The notes: a model not told the origin generated them from the sequence alone. Positions 44,121-57,794 are shown, counted from the stretch's first letter. The stretch is 64,000 nucleotides of DNA from Aporrectodea caliginosa (GCA_020284085.1 JACEVL010006447.1:1432882-1496881); one strand, 5' to 3'. Program-made: numbers and translations.

Positions 44121-44526
44121 TATCTCTGGTGTCTCTGTCTGACTGCTGGTTAAATATTATATGTATGTATAATGCATATATATAAGTTACTTACGGTGAC
44201 TAAATCCGACTCGGATGCGTTGGGTAATTGGGCAATTAGCTGCGGGCGTTCAACCGATCTTGTTTTTGGTTGTTATTGTTGTCATCGAAGTAAATCCAGC
44301 GACACATCTGTGTAGGGCGATGATTGAAATGGAGTCGGATCAGTCGTCGATTGGTTACAGCGCTCGCCTTGCAACGTCAGGAGCAGTATGGCAATTGTAA
44401 AAACAATTACTGGGGGGTTTTAGACGTTGATTTATGTGCAGTTTGGGTGTGAAATGTAGACTTTACTATGGAATCATAAGAAAGACTAGGGGGTTGAACC
44501 CCAACCCCCGGGCAATTCTCACCCTG

Positions 44527-44625
44527 GTGAGGAGTACAGGTTCGATCATTCTCTTGTAAGGCTACTGCGTGGGAACCTTGACTCCTTGAGCAAGTCTTTT
44601 ATTTGTTCACAATTGCCTGGTATAA
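44527..44625 (+). mobile_element. Old, diverged SINE A-related copy
   Basis: A B-box-like CAGGTTCGATCATTC at about 44547 is followed by CCTTGAGCAAGTCTTTTATT and CACAATTGCC. These parallel the B box, the GGGCAAGTCCTTCACTC stretch and the CGCAATTGC of SINE A in the right order and spacing. Divergence is high and the ends cannot be placed. Confidence 0.45.
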
Positions 44626-46656
44626 TCTATTTATACTTGGTTATTAGAAAGTGGTATAATAATAATTGTGAGGAATATTGTAAGTCCTAATCTATCTATA
44701 CTTGCTTCGTTGCATAACAGTCAGCTGATGGACTTGTGACTATATACATCGATTCCTTTATGAAAGCATTTCACAGTTTTGCTAATCATTGTCTCTTAGT
44801 GTCTGCTGATGATAAGGGTGACTGTGTGATAATGAATCTGTCAATCACTAAGCTACTATACATAGGGTTTTTCTATTTATCACATCAATGGCATAGAAGG
44901 TCTTTGTTATGATAAGGACAGTCATAGTATTGACTTGGCTTATTCATCTAGATGGTTGATGGGTATAACTACAACAGAATATGTTGCTGCCATCATTACT
45001 GAGAGTTCGTTAGATTACTAGAAATGGCTGCAATTATGAAGACGTGCTTTTTACTTCGACCATTCAGCTGTTTCACCCGCTTGCAATTTGTTCATTCAGT
45101 TTTAGACAACCCCTTTATTCTCAGACTTTGATTTGCGCAGGGAGAGGTCGTTCAGAAACTTGTCAAAGGCTATGCTAACATCTATAAAATGCCAACAGTC
45201 GGACATTTGTTATATTTGTCCACATAGTTTTGCTATAGTGCAGTCGACTCAGTTGATTTATGTCCACCATTTTTGTTAATAGCTGGACTGAGGCACCAAT
45301 AAAGAAGTCGAACGTTGATTATCCGAACCGTCACACACTTGGCAGTTCAATGTGCACCCAGATCCACCCAGATTCCAAAGCAAACACGAAGCACACATCA
45401 AAACACTTCCTCGGCTATTTGAACCGACCACAACTAGGCCTCCTATAACACACGAAGCAGGCATCCATATTAACGAGAAAGCGACGGTTCGCGTGCACGC
45501 CCAGAAGGTTTCGAAAACAATCATCAATAATGAATGAAACGGAGATTATCAACGGACCTGTGGAGCAAATGTTTACGATAGTAGAACAGCGACCTAGAAA
45601 TATATCTGTGTGTTTTTGAAGTGCAAAATGCCTCCTATTACTGTAAGCCATATGACGAGATGTTTCTGCTGCCTGTACTGCAAGCAATACAGTCAGCAAA
45701 TCACCAGCATGACAATCTCTCATCGCGAGTTGCCTGCCATTAACTAGCAAATTGCGTACCATTAGGCCTACTTATAGCTCTGGACAGTTGTGACAATGAC
45801 AAATAGCAACTTGTTAAGCGGCTAATATGCTCTATTTTTAACCGTCAGAAATCAACAAGATATGACTTTCGATATATTTTCGTCAGGACTTGGCCGAAAA
45901 TTCTGATCGTCCTTCCCTTTGGGGAGCCATCGACTCACGCCTTCTGCGTTATTTAAAAATGCAGCCAATATTTTTGAATTGAATTAACGCTTTTTCATAT
46001 GCCTATAGAAGCGCTTTAGAGAGGTTTTAAGAAAGCGCTATATCAATGTTCACGTGCATACATTCAACATCAGATTGGGGTTATTTCCATTATGGTGCTG
46101 TAGAGATAGAGTTAGTATCCACAGGCGCAATATCCATGGTTTGTGTTTCCAACGACCCAGGTGACTTTTCCCTAGTATAAGAGCTTAGTATTTCATCATT
46201 GATGGCCTTGATATAGTCGGCGTGGTTACTGGTGGGCGGATACATCATACAGCTTCCTCTTCTGGTCCACCGCTGACAGATTGCTGTTCCATCTCCCCCC
46301 ACCCGGGTTTAGCGCCTAAGATGAACAACGTGACCAGAGGCTCCGAGGGAAGTCTTCGAGAGAGAGAGATCCCCGGGAAGATCTGGCCATTCGGAGTTTC
46401 GTGGGTCTAAACTTCGGATGAGCTGTGTAACTTTTGGTATGTAGGTCTACCTACTTAGTTTTCATCTTCATTATCATCAATAACCATATTATCATTGCAT
46501 GAATGGAAACAATGCCTTCTTCACAATGTCTCTCCATTCGACTCTGTTCTTGCTTCATCGTTCAGCATCTGTGTTGCATGTTTCCCCTTGCTATAGTTCC
46601 CCACAGCTAACGTAAACCAGATCTTCCTACTTAGAGGAACCAAGTATATTCGTCTT

Positions 46657-46658
<2 letters not shown>

Positions 46659-46754
<96 letters not shown>
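46659..46754. repeat. (AAT)n microsatellite
   Basis: About 95 bp of perfect AAT/ATA units. It is followed by ATTAGCGCCGTAGCAC ... GGGCGCTGTACAT, which resembles a LINE or SINE 3' stem, so the AAT run may be an expanded retroelement tail. Confidence 0.92.
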
Positions 46755-46759
46755 GACGA

Positions 46760-47700
46760 TTTCTATTAGCGCCGTAGCACAGCCGAGGCCGAAGGAAAGG
46801 GCGCTGTACATGAGTATAGACAGTTGATATTAAATGTTACTGTCGTTGGATCAGGAAAAGCCCAAAACGGCCCGTCAGCTATTAGCAGCTACTATATGAG
46901 CGCTTCTGACGCTCGCTTCAAGATGGTAAACAGTTCGAAGAATGGCAAGTTCATTGGTAGCCGATGCTACAAAGACTACATATAATTAATAAGACTGCAT
47001 CCGTGATTTTCTTGGCAACAGATGTTGTGTTGCTGGAATCTTTATAAAGTCCACCTCTGAAGGCTCGGAGCCTATGCAGTGGACACGCTTAAAGGTGATT
47101 GAGATTAAGGCACTTCTTTATTTGAACGTGTTTCTTTTGCATTTATTTTAATATGGCTTCGAAGCCATGTAGCGAACGCTTTATAAATGGCTTCATTCAA
47201 GGATTACCCTACGTGAGTTCTTGTACTGTGGTAAATTACCTATTTAGCTATGAATAGTAATGGCAATAGTTGAAACAAATCATCGACAGACCCTGCGCGG
47301 TTGTCATCATTCGACAACGCATGATTCCGTTCTTTCGCCTGCCTACCCAGACATATGCTCACTAGAATTTTTAATCTATCTTGTCATCACCAAGGAGACC
47401 GTTTATTCACAAAAATTCCCTTTTTACTCGTGTTCGTGCCACTTCGTGGTTTATCTAAAATTAGTAAAATATCCTCCCTCTACGAACTTTCCATAGTCTA
47501 CATGACAACGGATGCTAAAAGGAAAGGAAGATGTTACAATGGAGAAAATAAAGCATGTGTGGCCTTACATTGATAATATGGTTGATTTGCCGTAACATCA
47601 AATTCTCGGATGATATGAAAGAACCGGAAGCAGTTTAATCGAACGACGACAGTAAAAGTCATCGTCAACGAACTAACCTACTCACATCAGTAGAGTAGAT
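46760..47700. other. No recognisable gene
   Basis: Starts with the retroelement-end-like stem after the AAT run. The rest shows nothing clear. Confidence 0.45.
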
Positions 47701-47712
47701 CGGAGTAGAGTA

Positions 47713-49521
47713 GGGGAGACCGGGGCTCATTGGGACACGGGGCACAATGGGACATCGATAATTGCTTCACTTGTATTCACTCTTGGGAAATATAATCTAT
47801 GGCAGATCATAGCTTCTTTCCTGTCTAAAATCCTCAGGTAAAGAAAACTTTTGTTTTTACCACTTGACGAGACTGGTAAGAAAAATTCATTTCTGGCTAG
47901 TTCGAGTAAATTTCATGCTTGGCATTTCGAAGTCTGCTGTACGCACACTATTGTAGTGACATTGAAGATGTCAATTTCTTTCAATCTGCCACTAAATAAC
48001 CTGTAATAAAATCCCGTTAAACTTTTCTAAGACCTTGTTATCACCACCATTTATGGATTCAAACAATCCAGTACCTATTGGGGTTCATTGGGACAGCATG
48101 CACGGGGTACATTGGGACAACGTTCCAATGTACCCCGTCTTAGTTATCCAATGTACCACTACAGTAAACTATAGGCCTAGTAAGAAATAAATAATATTTT
48201 GATTGGTTTATATTACATTTATAACTGTAGGCCTACATTTTAATTACGGTAAGAAATAAAGTAAGAAAGCCAGAGACAGGACTTGACTGATCCATCGACA
48301 ACTAAGGCAGCGATAGAACTGGGAAAGTCGTATCGTTCGTCACGCAGCCGAATAGTTAGACGTACCAAAATCAACCCTTTATCATTATATATTTTGGATG
48401 AAAGTAGGCAGAGGCAGTTTTCAGTTGATGAACTGAGTTCTGGAATGTACATAGTAGTTAAGTACACAATGTATAATCGAGTTGATCATTATACGGAATT
48501 AAACGATATGAAACATCAACTGAAGAGGACTGTATTGTTGTCAAACTAATGGTAGACCTACATCAACCGTCGAGGTTAAAAATGTTGTCGTTTGTCTTTC
48601 CCGACAAAGAGCAGACCGCAGACATTAGCCTTGAAAATGTCGTAGGACTACTTGTTATGCCAGAGCCAACGTCGGCTGGAAAGACATCACGAACATCCTC
48701 AATATAGGCTTACACTCTCAATGGTGTTGATTTAAGTAATTAATTCAAATCTGGAACATGCAGGACCTGTAGACCATTTTTTTTATTTTAGAGGTCTACA
48801 GCAGTGTTTGTTGTAGTTAACAGTTTTAAATAAATCAGTTGTCTCTGGTTTAGGGTTAAAGATAGGAGCCTACCTACGTCAGCAGGCCTAGACTCATTTT
48901 TAGTTTGTACGAGTAGACTTAGGATTAATCCAATACAGAAACTTTTCAAATATAACCTAGTCGTTCTAAGCCTAAGTTATAAGCCTGTTTAAAGTCATAA
49001 AGTCATAATATTGGTATTTTATGAGACTTTATGTGTGGAAATATAGACTATTTCCTTTAGGCTATTATTAAGTCATAACTTTTTTGCAGTCATTTTTGTG
49101 TTTTTATAGATAGGCCTAACTAGTTTTTGTAAATATAATTAACAGGCTATCCTACATGTATTTATAATTCAATAATCCTAGTTAGCTTACTTAAATCACT
49201 AATAAATTACTCTATAAGACAAAGCACATGCTATTAGATAGATGTAAATCAGTGTCCCAATGTAGCCCAGACAGTGTCCCAATGTGCCCCAACGATGGGC
49301 ACATTGGGACAATGGGGCACATTGGGACACGTTGGGGCCTCTCAGAAATTGAAAACTGTGAGTTTATTAATCATCACACACTGTCCATTTTTATACCAAA
49401 CGACGAGTAACATGCTAAAGTAACATCTAACTGTTAAAAAAATTGCATGGACTTTATTGTTTGATCATAATTAATTTTTTTGAAAAATGTTATTTTTGTC
49501 CCAATGAGCCCCGGTCTCCCC
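47713..49521. mobile_element. 1.8-kb DNA transposon with GGGGAGACCGGGG inverted termini
   Basis: GGGGAGACCGGGGCTCAT at 47713 continues to TGGGAC and is mirrored exactly at the right end (49497-49521), a TIR of about 25 bp. The flanks are TAGAGTA on both sides (47706-47712, 49522-49528), which contain a TA target duplication; surrounding GAGTAG repeats make the exact length uncertain. Versions of GGGGCACATTGGGACA recur inside at about 47736-47754, 48080-48140 (both strands) and 49250-49340 (both strands). A TA duplication would fit the Tc1/mariner-pogo group, but no DDE motif is visible. It holds one 88-codon frame at 48283-48549. Confidence 0.8.
48265..48549 (+). CDS. Possible 3' exon or remnant of a transposon protein
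   Basis: This frame lies inside the 47713-49521 element and is open from after a TAA at 48262 to a TAA at 48547. It does not start with ATG but follows a possible splice acceptor (TAAG at 48262-48265). It reads charged, protein-like sequence such as SYRSSRSRIVRRTKINPLSL and DESRQRQFSVDELSSGMYIV. The latter looks like the start of a small beta-rich domain seen after transposase cores, but I do not recognise the family. It could be chance. Confidence 0.3.
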   Translation, partial: ESQRQDLTDPSTTKAAIELGKSYRSSRSRIVRRTKINPLSLYILDESRQRQFSVDELSSGMYIVVKYTMYNRVDHYTELNDMKHQLKRTVLLSN

Positions 49522-49529
49522 TAGAGTAG

Positions 49530-52500
49530 AGTAGTACACCTTGAGTAGATCGGATTTCTGCCGAAGTGCAATTAGTGTCTATTCCCAATGTTGATTCGAT
49601 TAGCTCGTGTTTCAAAACATTGTTCTCAAGAGCTGAGCCTCAGACTCGGTCGGATAGCATACTGAAAGCCCCCATTCTCCAGCACTATGCCTTCCGGGTT
49701 TGTCATTAAATTTCGTCCATTCCTGATTCCCCATCGATTATGACTTAAATCGCCACTAAATATAATCTACTCGCGACAATTATTTTCCAATATAATCATC
49801 TCCACATGCGTGGATGTGTACTTTATTTTGTAAACATTGACGAATACAATATAATAAACCTGTTCGGCCTAATTTTCATTCAAATTTCCTTCTAGGCGAT
49901 TTTCAAACCCTTTGAACTCTTTCCCGTTAACGCAGCGAGGTTTTCCGAGCTCTGACCTCTGGGCTTACATAACATTGATTTTGGTCCTCAGTGTAAGTCC
50001 TCGTGCTGTCAAGCCATTCATCCTTGTCCTGTAATAACGACTCCACTCTCATCTCGTCTTCTCTGTTCTCGACTGTTTTTATCTACACGTACAAAGCCTT
50101 CAGCTCATTATCTCTGTATCCATGTCTCTATGTTTCGCTTTCTATTTTCCGTCTGTCTCAGTCTGCATATAAATATCCTGCTCTGTTTCTGTCTTTCCAC
50201 ATGTCCATTTATCCGCCCGTATGTATGACTGTCTCTGTATCTTTATATATTATACCTAGAGTTGATGTTTTACCACAAATTGACAATTTTATACTCCATT
50301 AAGAATGAAGCAGCATGGCAGTCAAGGCCCTTAAGGGCAGCCTATACCGAGCCTTCAAACGTAACTCACGAATAAGCGTCAACTATGATCGTAGTTTCGT
50401 ATTCTGATCTCAGTGCCTGAAAGAGGCAGAGAACCCATACAATGACTGTCTACAGCGCAGTATTTATTGGCAACGGTTCATGATGTGTTACATGCAACAA
50501 TTGCAGCATGCATACTGTACACGCCAAGCAGATGGTTAGCTGTTGATGGATTGTTCTTGCAAGGTTTGCACTTTGACCGAACGTCAGACTCGCTATTCTG
50601 AATAATAGCCTACAGTGTCAGGATCAGCCTTGAAAATGATATTTTTAGAGGCACCTGTCTTGTTAGATCTGTAAAAGATATAATGAAGCAAACCTGTTGA
50701 TTAATGTCACTTGGAGCACTACGTTGAGCCTCTGTTGCTATTGTTATGGTGACGATTCAACCTAAAAAGACTGGCACGTGCATAATGTAAATGAAACATG
50801 CAATCGTTTGGAGTTTTATTTTCTCTTGCTGACATCTTGATGGGTTGACAGAAATAGCCGCATGACCCAGATTTCTTACTATCTGATCCTTCCCTTGAGT
50901 GCTATTGAAATAACTTTCATAATAAAGTCGCTAAGAATAGACCGGAATCAGGTTCTTCAAGTCCATCAACATCTCTGCATTATGCTAACCGTGGAACTGT
51001 CGGAGACTGTCGAAGACGAATAGACGATCCGTAATTTCAGACGTCGAGCACTTGCAGAGGTGTGCCAGCGAGGAGCCATTGCCTTCCCTTTCTATCCACA
51101 CCACACCACTGCGCGCGCTCCAAGAATAGCGCGCGTGGGCAGCAGCACTTTCTGGTGCTCAGTAAAGCGGATGTAGAGTAGACTCAGTCTAAATCCTCCC
51201 GAATTATGCGGCGCAATTCAGTCTATTAAAGTTGGAAACCAATGCATCACAGTATATTTCCGGCACAATAGCTGAAGTGGTCCATTCAGCTGCGCCAACT
51301 CAACAAATGCGACGACATTTTCATCGGTCTAAACCCGTTCAAAAACCCAGAGTGGCTTTCACGGGTGCAAGGCTTTAGCTACGGCAATCAACCGTCTGTC
51401 TCTAGTCTCTATCAATGTGTATAATCAAAACAAAAAGGTAATCATAATATTTATCATAATTTTTTATTAGGTTTCGTTTTTTGCTGCGTGTTCACATACA
51501 AATGGCAAGAAGACATAAAGAGCAATTCGGAGGAAACACTTAGCCTAGGTCTAAAACTGGTCAATTACAGCAGTGAACAAAATGCATGAAAAGTCTTTAT
51601 AGAGGGTCACGCCACTGATGGTGATGATGATGATGATCAGGGTGATTATTATCATTGTTATTACCAATGTTCAGTAGCGTAAGTCTGGACCGCAAGACCT
51701 TAAAATGCGGAGTCCGGACCCGAATTTTAAAACAGAGGACTCGCTCAAAAACTTGATAAAGTACGAATTTTTACCATTTAAGAAAGGCGGGTGGGTCCAA
51801 ATGAAGCTACCACACTGCTACTACAGATTTTGAATTGTTTATGAAAAATCTCAGAAATTCAGGAGCAAATAATTGAATTTATATAGCTTTTGAGTTTTCT
51901 TAGCATCAAATATGAGATGTCTTAATTTAATGCAAATGCGTAACCTTTAATATAAGTAAAATATATCAGTGGCCCAACTAGGCTATATATACAGTAGTGT
52001 AGGCCTAATGATTTAAACTACCGAACTTTACTTACTTTTCCCATAATAGCTCCAAACTTGCAAACAATATACAAAGCACACTTATAAACGATTAATTTTG
52101 ACATAAGAAAGTGCTCTGCCGAAAACATGTTTCAGAATGTTGCGATTCTCGACGATAGACACAAATGTCAAGAGTTGCGAAGGGAAACAAAAACGATAGA
52201 CGTACAAGGACAGGGAGAGACACCACAGATCTGATGGGCACTATAGACTCTGATTTGCACTGGGTTGAGATGGGCGAAATGACTCCGTCCGGTCCCTTGA
52301 CTGCCACCTGAAATGACAACATGACACGCAGACCCTGTCATGTCCTTCCAATAACAAGACTGTAAAATGATCGCAAAAAATACGTGAATACAAAGCGCAT
52401 TGAAAAGCACGTGCATATTGTTGCTATAAAATTATATATAGCAGGATATTGCTTGGGTGCTCTAACTCCTAAATACCGGATATCGATCGTTACGTAGCTA

Positions 52501-53710
52501 TGTATTCAGTTGTCTGACCATCAATTTGACCCTGACCATGACTCTTAGGTGACCTTTCGTAGGAAATATTCTCTGTGATACAGACACTAACAATATATAA
52601 CTGAGATTAGTTCAAATGGTTTTATTATAGCAAATGTTAATGTTAACCGGGAACATTATAATTACGATACATAGTCATGATGATGACGACGATGGTGATG
52701 ATGATGATGATGATGATGATGACAATGGACTACTTAACTCAAGGTTCGTCAGTCAGTCACTTTCTTTTCCTTCTCTTCCATCTTTCGCATGTTTCGTCTG
52801 TTGCTTGTTTCCCCCGACTCTCTATCGATCCATTCCTCCTCGACGGACTTTCGCTGACTGCCACGGTCCTCCATCTTCTCGACTCCCCTAATTCATTCCT
52901 CTGGCCTTTTCCCAGATTGCGTAGGCGTTCTCTCCTTCCTCCCATTTCCTCTGCGATCCTTTCTCTCTCTTCCTGATCCATCCGACTGCGGGGATTTTTC
53001 CTTCCTCCAATTCCTTTGTTTGGCCAAATCGACGCCATCTTTATTCTAATGATTCACCGTCTGCATTTGTCGGCTGAAGCACACTGCTCTCCATTATCAG
53101 ATTCTGCATTTCTCATTATAACTGCAATCATAACCACTTCTGTTTCTCTGCTGCTTCCTACATTTGTATAGCGCCTTTCTACTCTGTCATAAATACATTG
53201 TTTCCTATGCTCCGTGAACCGCTGCAGTCGGAGTCAAGAGAACCTCACTGGTTACATAACAATTCTCACTGGTTACATAACAATATTTTCATTGTTGTTG
53301 TGTTTGAGGTATAGACCTACCTCAGGAAGGTTAATTAAGATTATTTGAGAATAACGCGATACTCAACGATTGTTGCCTAATTTTAATTTTGGCTCTAACA
53401 TAAAGTACATACCAGTTTTGACATTAGGCGAGCAGGGAAGTCATACGTAGGGTCTTAAATGTGTAACTGAATAAAGAAAATTCCTCTTGGTCCGTCTGCA
53501 GGGAACGTTTTCTCTTCATAACTGTCTTCCAACTTCTTTAAAATGAAGGCAAAGTAATCGCTGATTACTGGGGTACGGGTTTTCTGCCCTAAAGAAAAGA
53601 CAACGGATTAACTATCAGTTGATTTTGAAGGGCGCATTATGATGAGACACTCGAGTGCAACAAAGAAAGATTGACACGTTATCAAGCAACCCGCTATGAC
53701 GTCACCGTAC
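49530..53710. other. No recognisable gene
   Basis: A small GC-rich hairpin (GCGCGCGCT ... AGCGCGCG) lies at about 51112-51138. 51620-51640 and 52676-52722 are GAT-rich. Frames at 52634-53038 are repeat or composition driven. Confidence 0.5.
52676..52722. repeat. (GAT)n microsatellite
   Basis: GATGATGAC/GATGATGAT run, 47 bp. Confidence 0.9.
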
Positions 53711-53715
53711 GTACG

Positions 53716-53717
<2 letters not shown>

Positions 53718-53782
<65 letters not shown>

Positions 53783-53792
53783 ACACACACTG
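53718..53792. repeat. (CA)n microsatellite
   Basis: About 75 bp of CA with one TA interruption. Confidence 0.95.
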
Positions 53793-53799
53793 ACTGTTT

Positions 53800-56700
53800 G
53801 CATAGGTATATATACGATCGTTATAGACCCTTACCATGCACTCCGAAACTGGCTCCCACCATAGTGGTCATAACCTCCGAGCAAGAGCACATAACTGTAC
53901 CTTACCTGAAAAAGACGACCGTAATTACATATCCCGCTTTCTATGTAAGAGCGCCTATTGACAATGTTTATGGTGCCCCTTTAGAAGCCACGAACCATGT
54001 TATTTGTAGAAGTTGCGTCTGTATCAGCTTTTGAGTTTCAATAAAAGAGTATTGTATTGTATATAATACGAACACTCGGACCAACGTGCGCATAGTCATA
54101 CATACACGTCCTTCGTTCATTATAGCGGATTGGCCCCGTTAATTAAGCACACATGGTGAATTTGCATGACTAGAAATACGCTCGAGTGAACAGCAGAACG
54201 TATAATACCTTCATTCGTCACGCATGGTTTATCAATATCTGACTGATGAGTTAAAATACATTGTGTGAAAATTCTTTCAGTTGTTCTGTGTCACTGGTCT
54301 ATATAGAATGTTTAGTATTTAGTATATAGGCCTACAGTATAATAGGGGCCTACTTGATATGTGAAACTAAATTCCGAGAGCCAGAACCATTTGCCTATCG
54401 TAAACCGAAGGGAAGAGAAGAGAAGAGTGGCGTCATTGGAAGTTGGAACTTGCCGAAGGGCAGAGAACTTCAAGAAGAAGAAGAAGAAACCGAAGGAGGA
54501 AATCTTTTTGGCTAAAAGGATTGCTTTCTCTATTTCTGGATTAGACTATTTATGTAGCCTATAAATTGTTTGATTGCATGTAAACGTCCCCTTTAAAGTT
54601 GCAATAAATTTGACTATGGTGCATTTGCACAAAAATATATTGAACTGAACATCCAGGATAAAACTCATGTTTCATTGCTACTAGTGTCACATGAAATCGA
54701 TTGGCACAAACATTACACATACAAAGGCTAACTGATGCAAGAACAAAGTCTAACGCTGCATAGTATCTTAACTTAAGTCAAGGAAATAATTTACATTGTG
54801 TGTTGATAAAAGATCTGACCAAACTGCTAAGGTGGCCTAACCCATTATATGGTTTCCAGCTGTCTCCTGCCATTATTAATTAGTTGATCTAGATTGATGT
54901 GGCGCCATGATGGCCGATTGGCCGAGCGACTAATTAAAAGACCTCATTGCTGAACTGTGCCCAACGTTGTAGTTCATCATCTCCATAAATCCAACACAAA
55001 CCTCCTCTGATAAAGACTGCTGTTAAACAGTTTTGTATCAATATTATATTAAGCCAAAAATTACTGGGCACAAAGCACGCCATTGTGCTACAATTTGCAA
55101 ATTCAAATATTGATTTATTTTTTTTGCACGTTCTTACGCTAATACTTTAATATATCAACGACAATTCAGCAAATTCCGAACTTTCCAAGTGAATAGGCCT
55201 AATTATTAAATTATCTCAGTATTAATTACTGATGTAAATAAAAGAATTTACGATGTGTCTTCGTTATCGTTTGGAAGCACGGTACGAGCAGATTCCACCG
55301 CGTTTCTCAAAATAACAGTTTAGTCCCGATGTAAGAACGTTCAGGCTTAGCTCCCGGCTGCATTATGAAAGCTATGAACGCATTGTTGTCCTCAAGCTGT
55401 GCAGCGTATCTAATTAGACGCCTGTCTGTCTGCGAGCACGAATCGGGCTTCACAGTTGAAGCTCATGTAACATCGGAAGGTTTGTGGTGATGGAATTTCA
55501 GAAATCCAACCCCGTGAGGATGGAAAAATATGCGAGAATCACAGCGACGTCGAAGGATACATGTCGCTATATGACTATACTCTGATGAAGAGCAATCTGC
55601 AACTGGAGGTTATCAGGCTTCACGATAGACAGTAAGACAGATTGATTTCTTCATCCAAAGCAACCAAAGGTATCAGATGCATTTGGCCACCGTTGTCGTC
55701 CAGTTCTGCACCTGTGTCCCTATAGCTACATAAACGGCTTTTTGTACTGAGTCGACTTGAAGACACCCATAATGGTGGCATGCCTTTCTGACAGCCAAGC
55801 AACTAAGTGCATCTGACTTAAGTTAAAAAATTAAGTGTATCAAATTAAGTGTATTCAACTAATTAAATGCATTGAATTAAGCGAATTAAGTGCATAAAAT
55901 AGCACTAAACACCAGCAGCAAGTGCAGAAATAAGTTTGATAAGACTGGCTGCTTGCAAGATATACAGAAGCGGTCTTGTTATACGAAGACCTTTGAGTTT
56001 CCGTGTCAAATTGTGTAAGCCTCTGACCTTCATCATCGTCTATCCAATCACACAGAAGATACCATGTCCATGATGTCCGGTGAACCATGTATCATAACCC
56101 ACGATGTCGAGCTTTACTAACGTAATGAAAAGGGCGGCCGTATGCAAACAGAAATATGTCAGCCCGTGACCACCACGAATCACGATCAATGCAGATTGAA
56201 GCTCAACGTGGTTCACTCATAAACAATGTCTCCTGTGTTATCTAGGTCTAGACGAAGAAGAAAAACAATTTTGCGATTAATATCTATTATTGTTTTGAAT
56301 CAGTCCAATCATAAAGTTTAAGATCCTTTGGAACACAACTCAGAACGGTTAAGTGTATACATTGACATTGTATATTACAATGGACAAGTTCTTGACTGAC
56401 AATAATTGTGTAGCTTTATCATACCATCATGTTTCATGTTGATCACAAGTTCACTACTAACTGTCGCTAAAGGGCAACAGCAAAATATGTTTTATCTCTA
56501 TGCCATGGGGCTAGAGCCATCAAACTGCCCAGTGCCCATGAAAACCAAATTGATTGATCGGAGTTTGCCGATTGAATTATCACTGGAATGTCAAATTCAT
56601 CATTCATACAAATAAGAACTTATTATAGAAGACATCATCAAATCTGACGTCCTCCTAATTTGACGGCCCTATGCGCTCGCAGAGTAGAGGTCGCATGCTG

Positions 56701-57005
56701 CCTAAGGCCGGTATACTGAGCATCACAGACTTAAGAGAAATAATCTATGTAGAACTGTTACAGCTGAATGGCCTTCCCGGAGGCAGGGCTGCAGCCTAAC
56801 ACGTGGTTGCTTGACTCTAAATAGCGCCGTTTCTGTTGAACAACTGCGTTATCGAGAATCTAAGTAAAGAAATGAGCAGGCAGCTGTTGATGTCAGCCGA
56901 TCCGTATCTGTCTTTCTTGACACGTGATGCTTTTCATCCTCAGGCAGCAGCTATCCTTCTGACAATGAAGCATTGTTGTGCAGAATACAGGAACCGAGGC
57001 ATCTC
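53800..57005. other. No recognisable gene
   Basis: At 54030-54065, AATAAAAGAG followed by TATTGTATTG looks like a retroelement 3' end with a pentanucleotide tail. The rest is unassigned. Confidence 0.45.
55800..55900. repeat. AATTAAGTG-type imperfect tandem repeat
   Basis: AATTAAGTGTATCAA, ATTAAGTGTATTCAA, AATTAAATGCATTGA and AATTAAGTGCATAAAA follow one another with a period of about 15-17 bp. Confidence 0.65.
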
Positions 57006-57012
57006 ATCAACA

Positions 57013-57078
57013 GTGTCATTGTATTGTATTTAAGGGTTAATAAAGCACCTCTCACAGTGCGCACCAATCAGAGGCGCT
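57013..57078 (-). mobile_element. Short SINE A-like 3' fragment with ATACA tail
   Basis: The plus strand reads CATTGTATTGTATTTAAGGG, then GCACCTCTCACAGTG and ATCAGAGGCGCT. This is the reverse of the SINE A end plus its pentanucleotide tail, diverged. No tRNA-like head is visible. Confidence 0.5.
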
Positions 57079-57339
57079 ATGTCATGGAAGAGGTCGGTGG
57101 AATTGAGTCAAGTATATGCATTGATTGGCGGTGAAGGCAGAAGCAAAGGCTGTAGATCAGCATCGGTTTTATCGTGTCATGTCTGGAGCGTCTCGGAGGA
57201 GTCTCTCTTGAGGTGGCGCTATGGGGGCCTAAAAATTTGCATTTACAATTACCAATTACAATCGGTGCCCAAAGGTCACGTTCGTTGGGCCCACAGTTGG
57301 CCCTCAGTGTGCCAGTGGTTGAAACCTTTGGTCAGTTAT

Positions 57340-57381
57340 GGGCCCAATGTGGACCCAGTTGGGCCCAATGTGGACCCAATT
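57340..57381 (+). repeat. Two tandem 21-bp units GGGCCCAATGTGGACCCA..
   Basis: Units 57340-57360 and 57361-57381 differ at one base. A related GTTGGGCCCACAGTTGGCCC lies upstream at about 57284 in a palindrome-rich patch. Confidence 0.85.
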
Positions 57382-57794
57382 AACACGGCTGTCAGAGTCT
57401 TTGCTACATCGATCCAAGTAGCAGTAGATAGTCTAATACGTAAGTTGGTTAAGCTATTCAGTTGTCTCTCGCTTGAATGCCAGATATTCTTTTCGGTAAT
57501 GAAATCGTCCTGTTATCAGTTCATCTCTTGTGACGCACACTTCCAACTGCTTTCTCTTGGCATCGCACAATGCCTAAGAGACATCTTACGATTATTATAT
57601 CGCACTCCATCTCAAACGCCCTCCAGACGCAGCACGCAACTGCAAAACACTGTTCAGGTGCAATGCACAGTCATTGATCTAAACGCAGATATCTTTATTC
57701 GCAGTATTCTTACCTCAGTTCAGATTATTCTGCTTCGACAGCACAATTATATCTGATTTTATTACTTGCTTAAATAGGATTTAACGGGGCAGTC

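Larger units (their letters stand above)
42845..46655. other. Mostly unannotated sequence
   Basis: Apart from the patches at 44025 and 44527, I see a CTGT run at 43965-44000 and a LINE-end-like GAAGCGCTTTAGAGAGGTTT ... GAAAGCGCTATATCAATG at 46009-46050. Confidence 0.5.

Noticed and set aside
46659..46754. CRISPR-like or regulatory array
   Set aside because: A simple (AAT)n microsatellite with no spacers.
51112..51138. GC-rich hairpin as a terminator or regulatory RNA
   Set aside because: An eight-pair CG repeat stem is too weak and no transcription unit is evident.
57079..57756. 225-codon plus-strand frame
   Set aside because: It runs through a SINE-like end, the GGGCCCAAT tandem units and unique DNA, with no domain. 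Length alone is not convincing at this composition.
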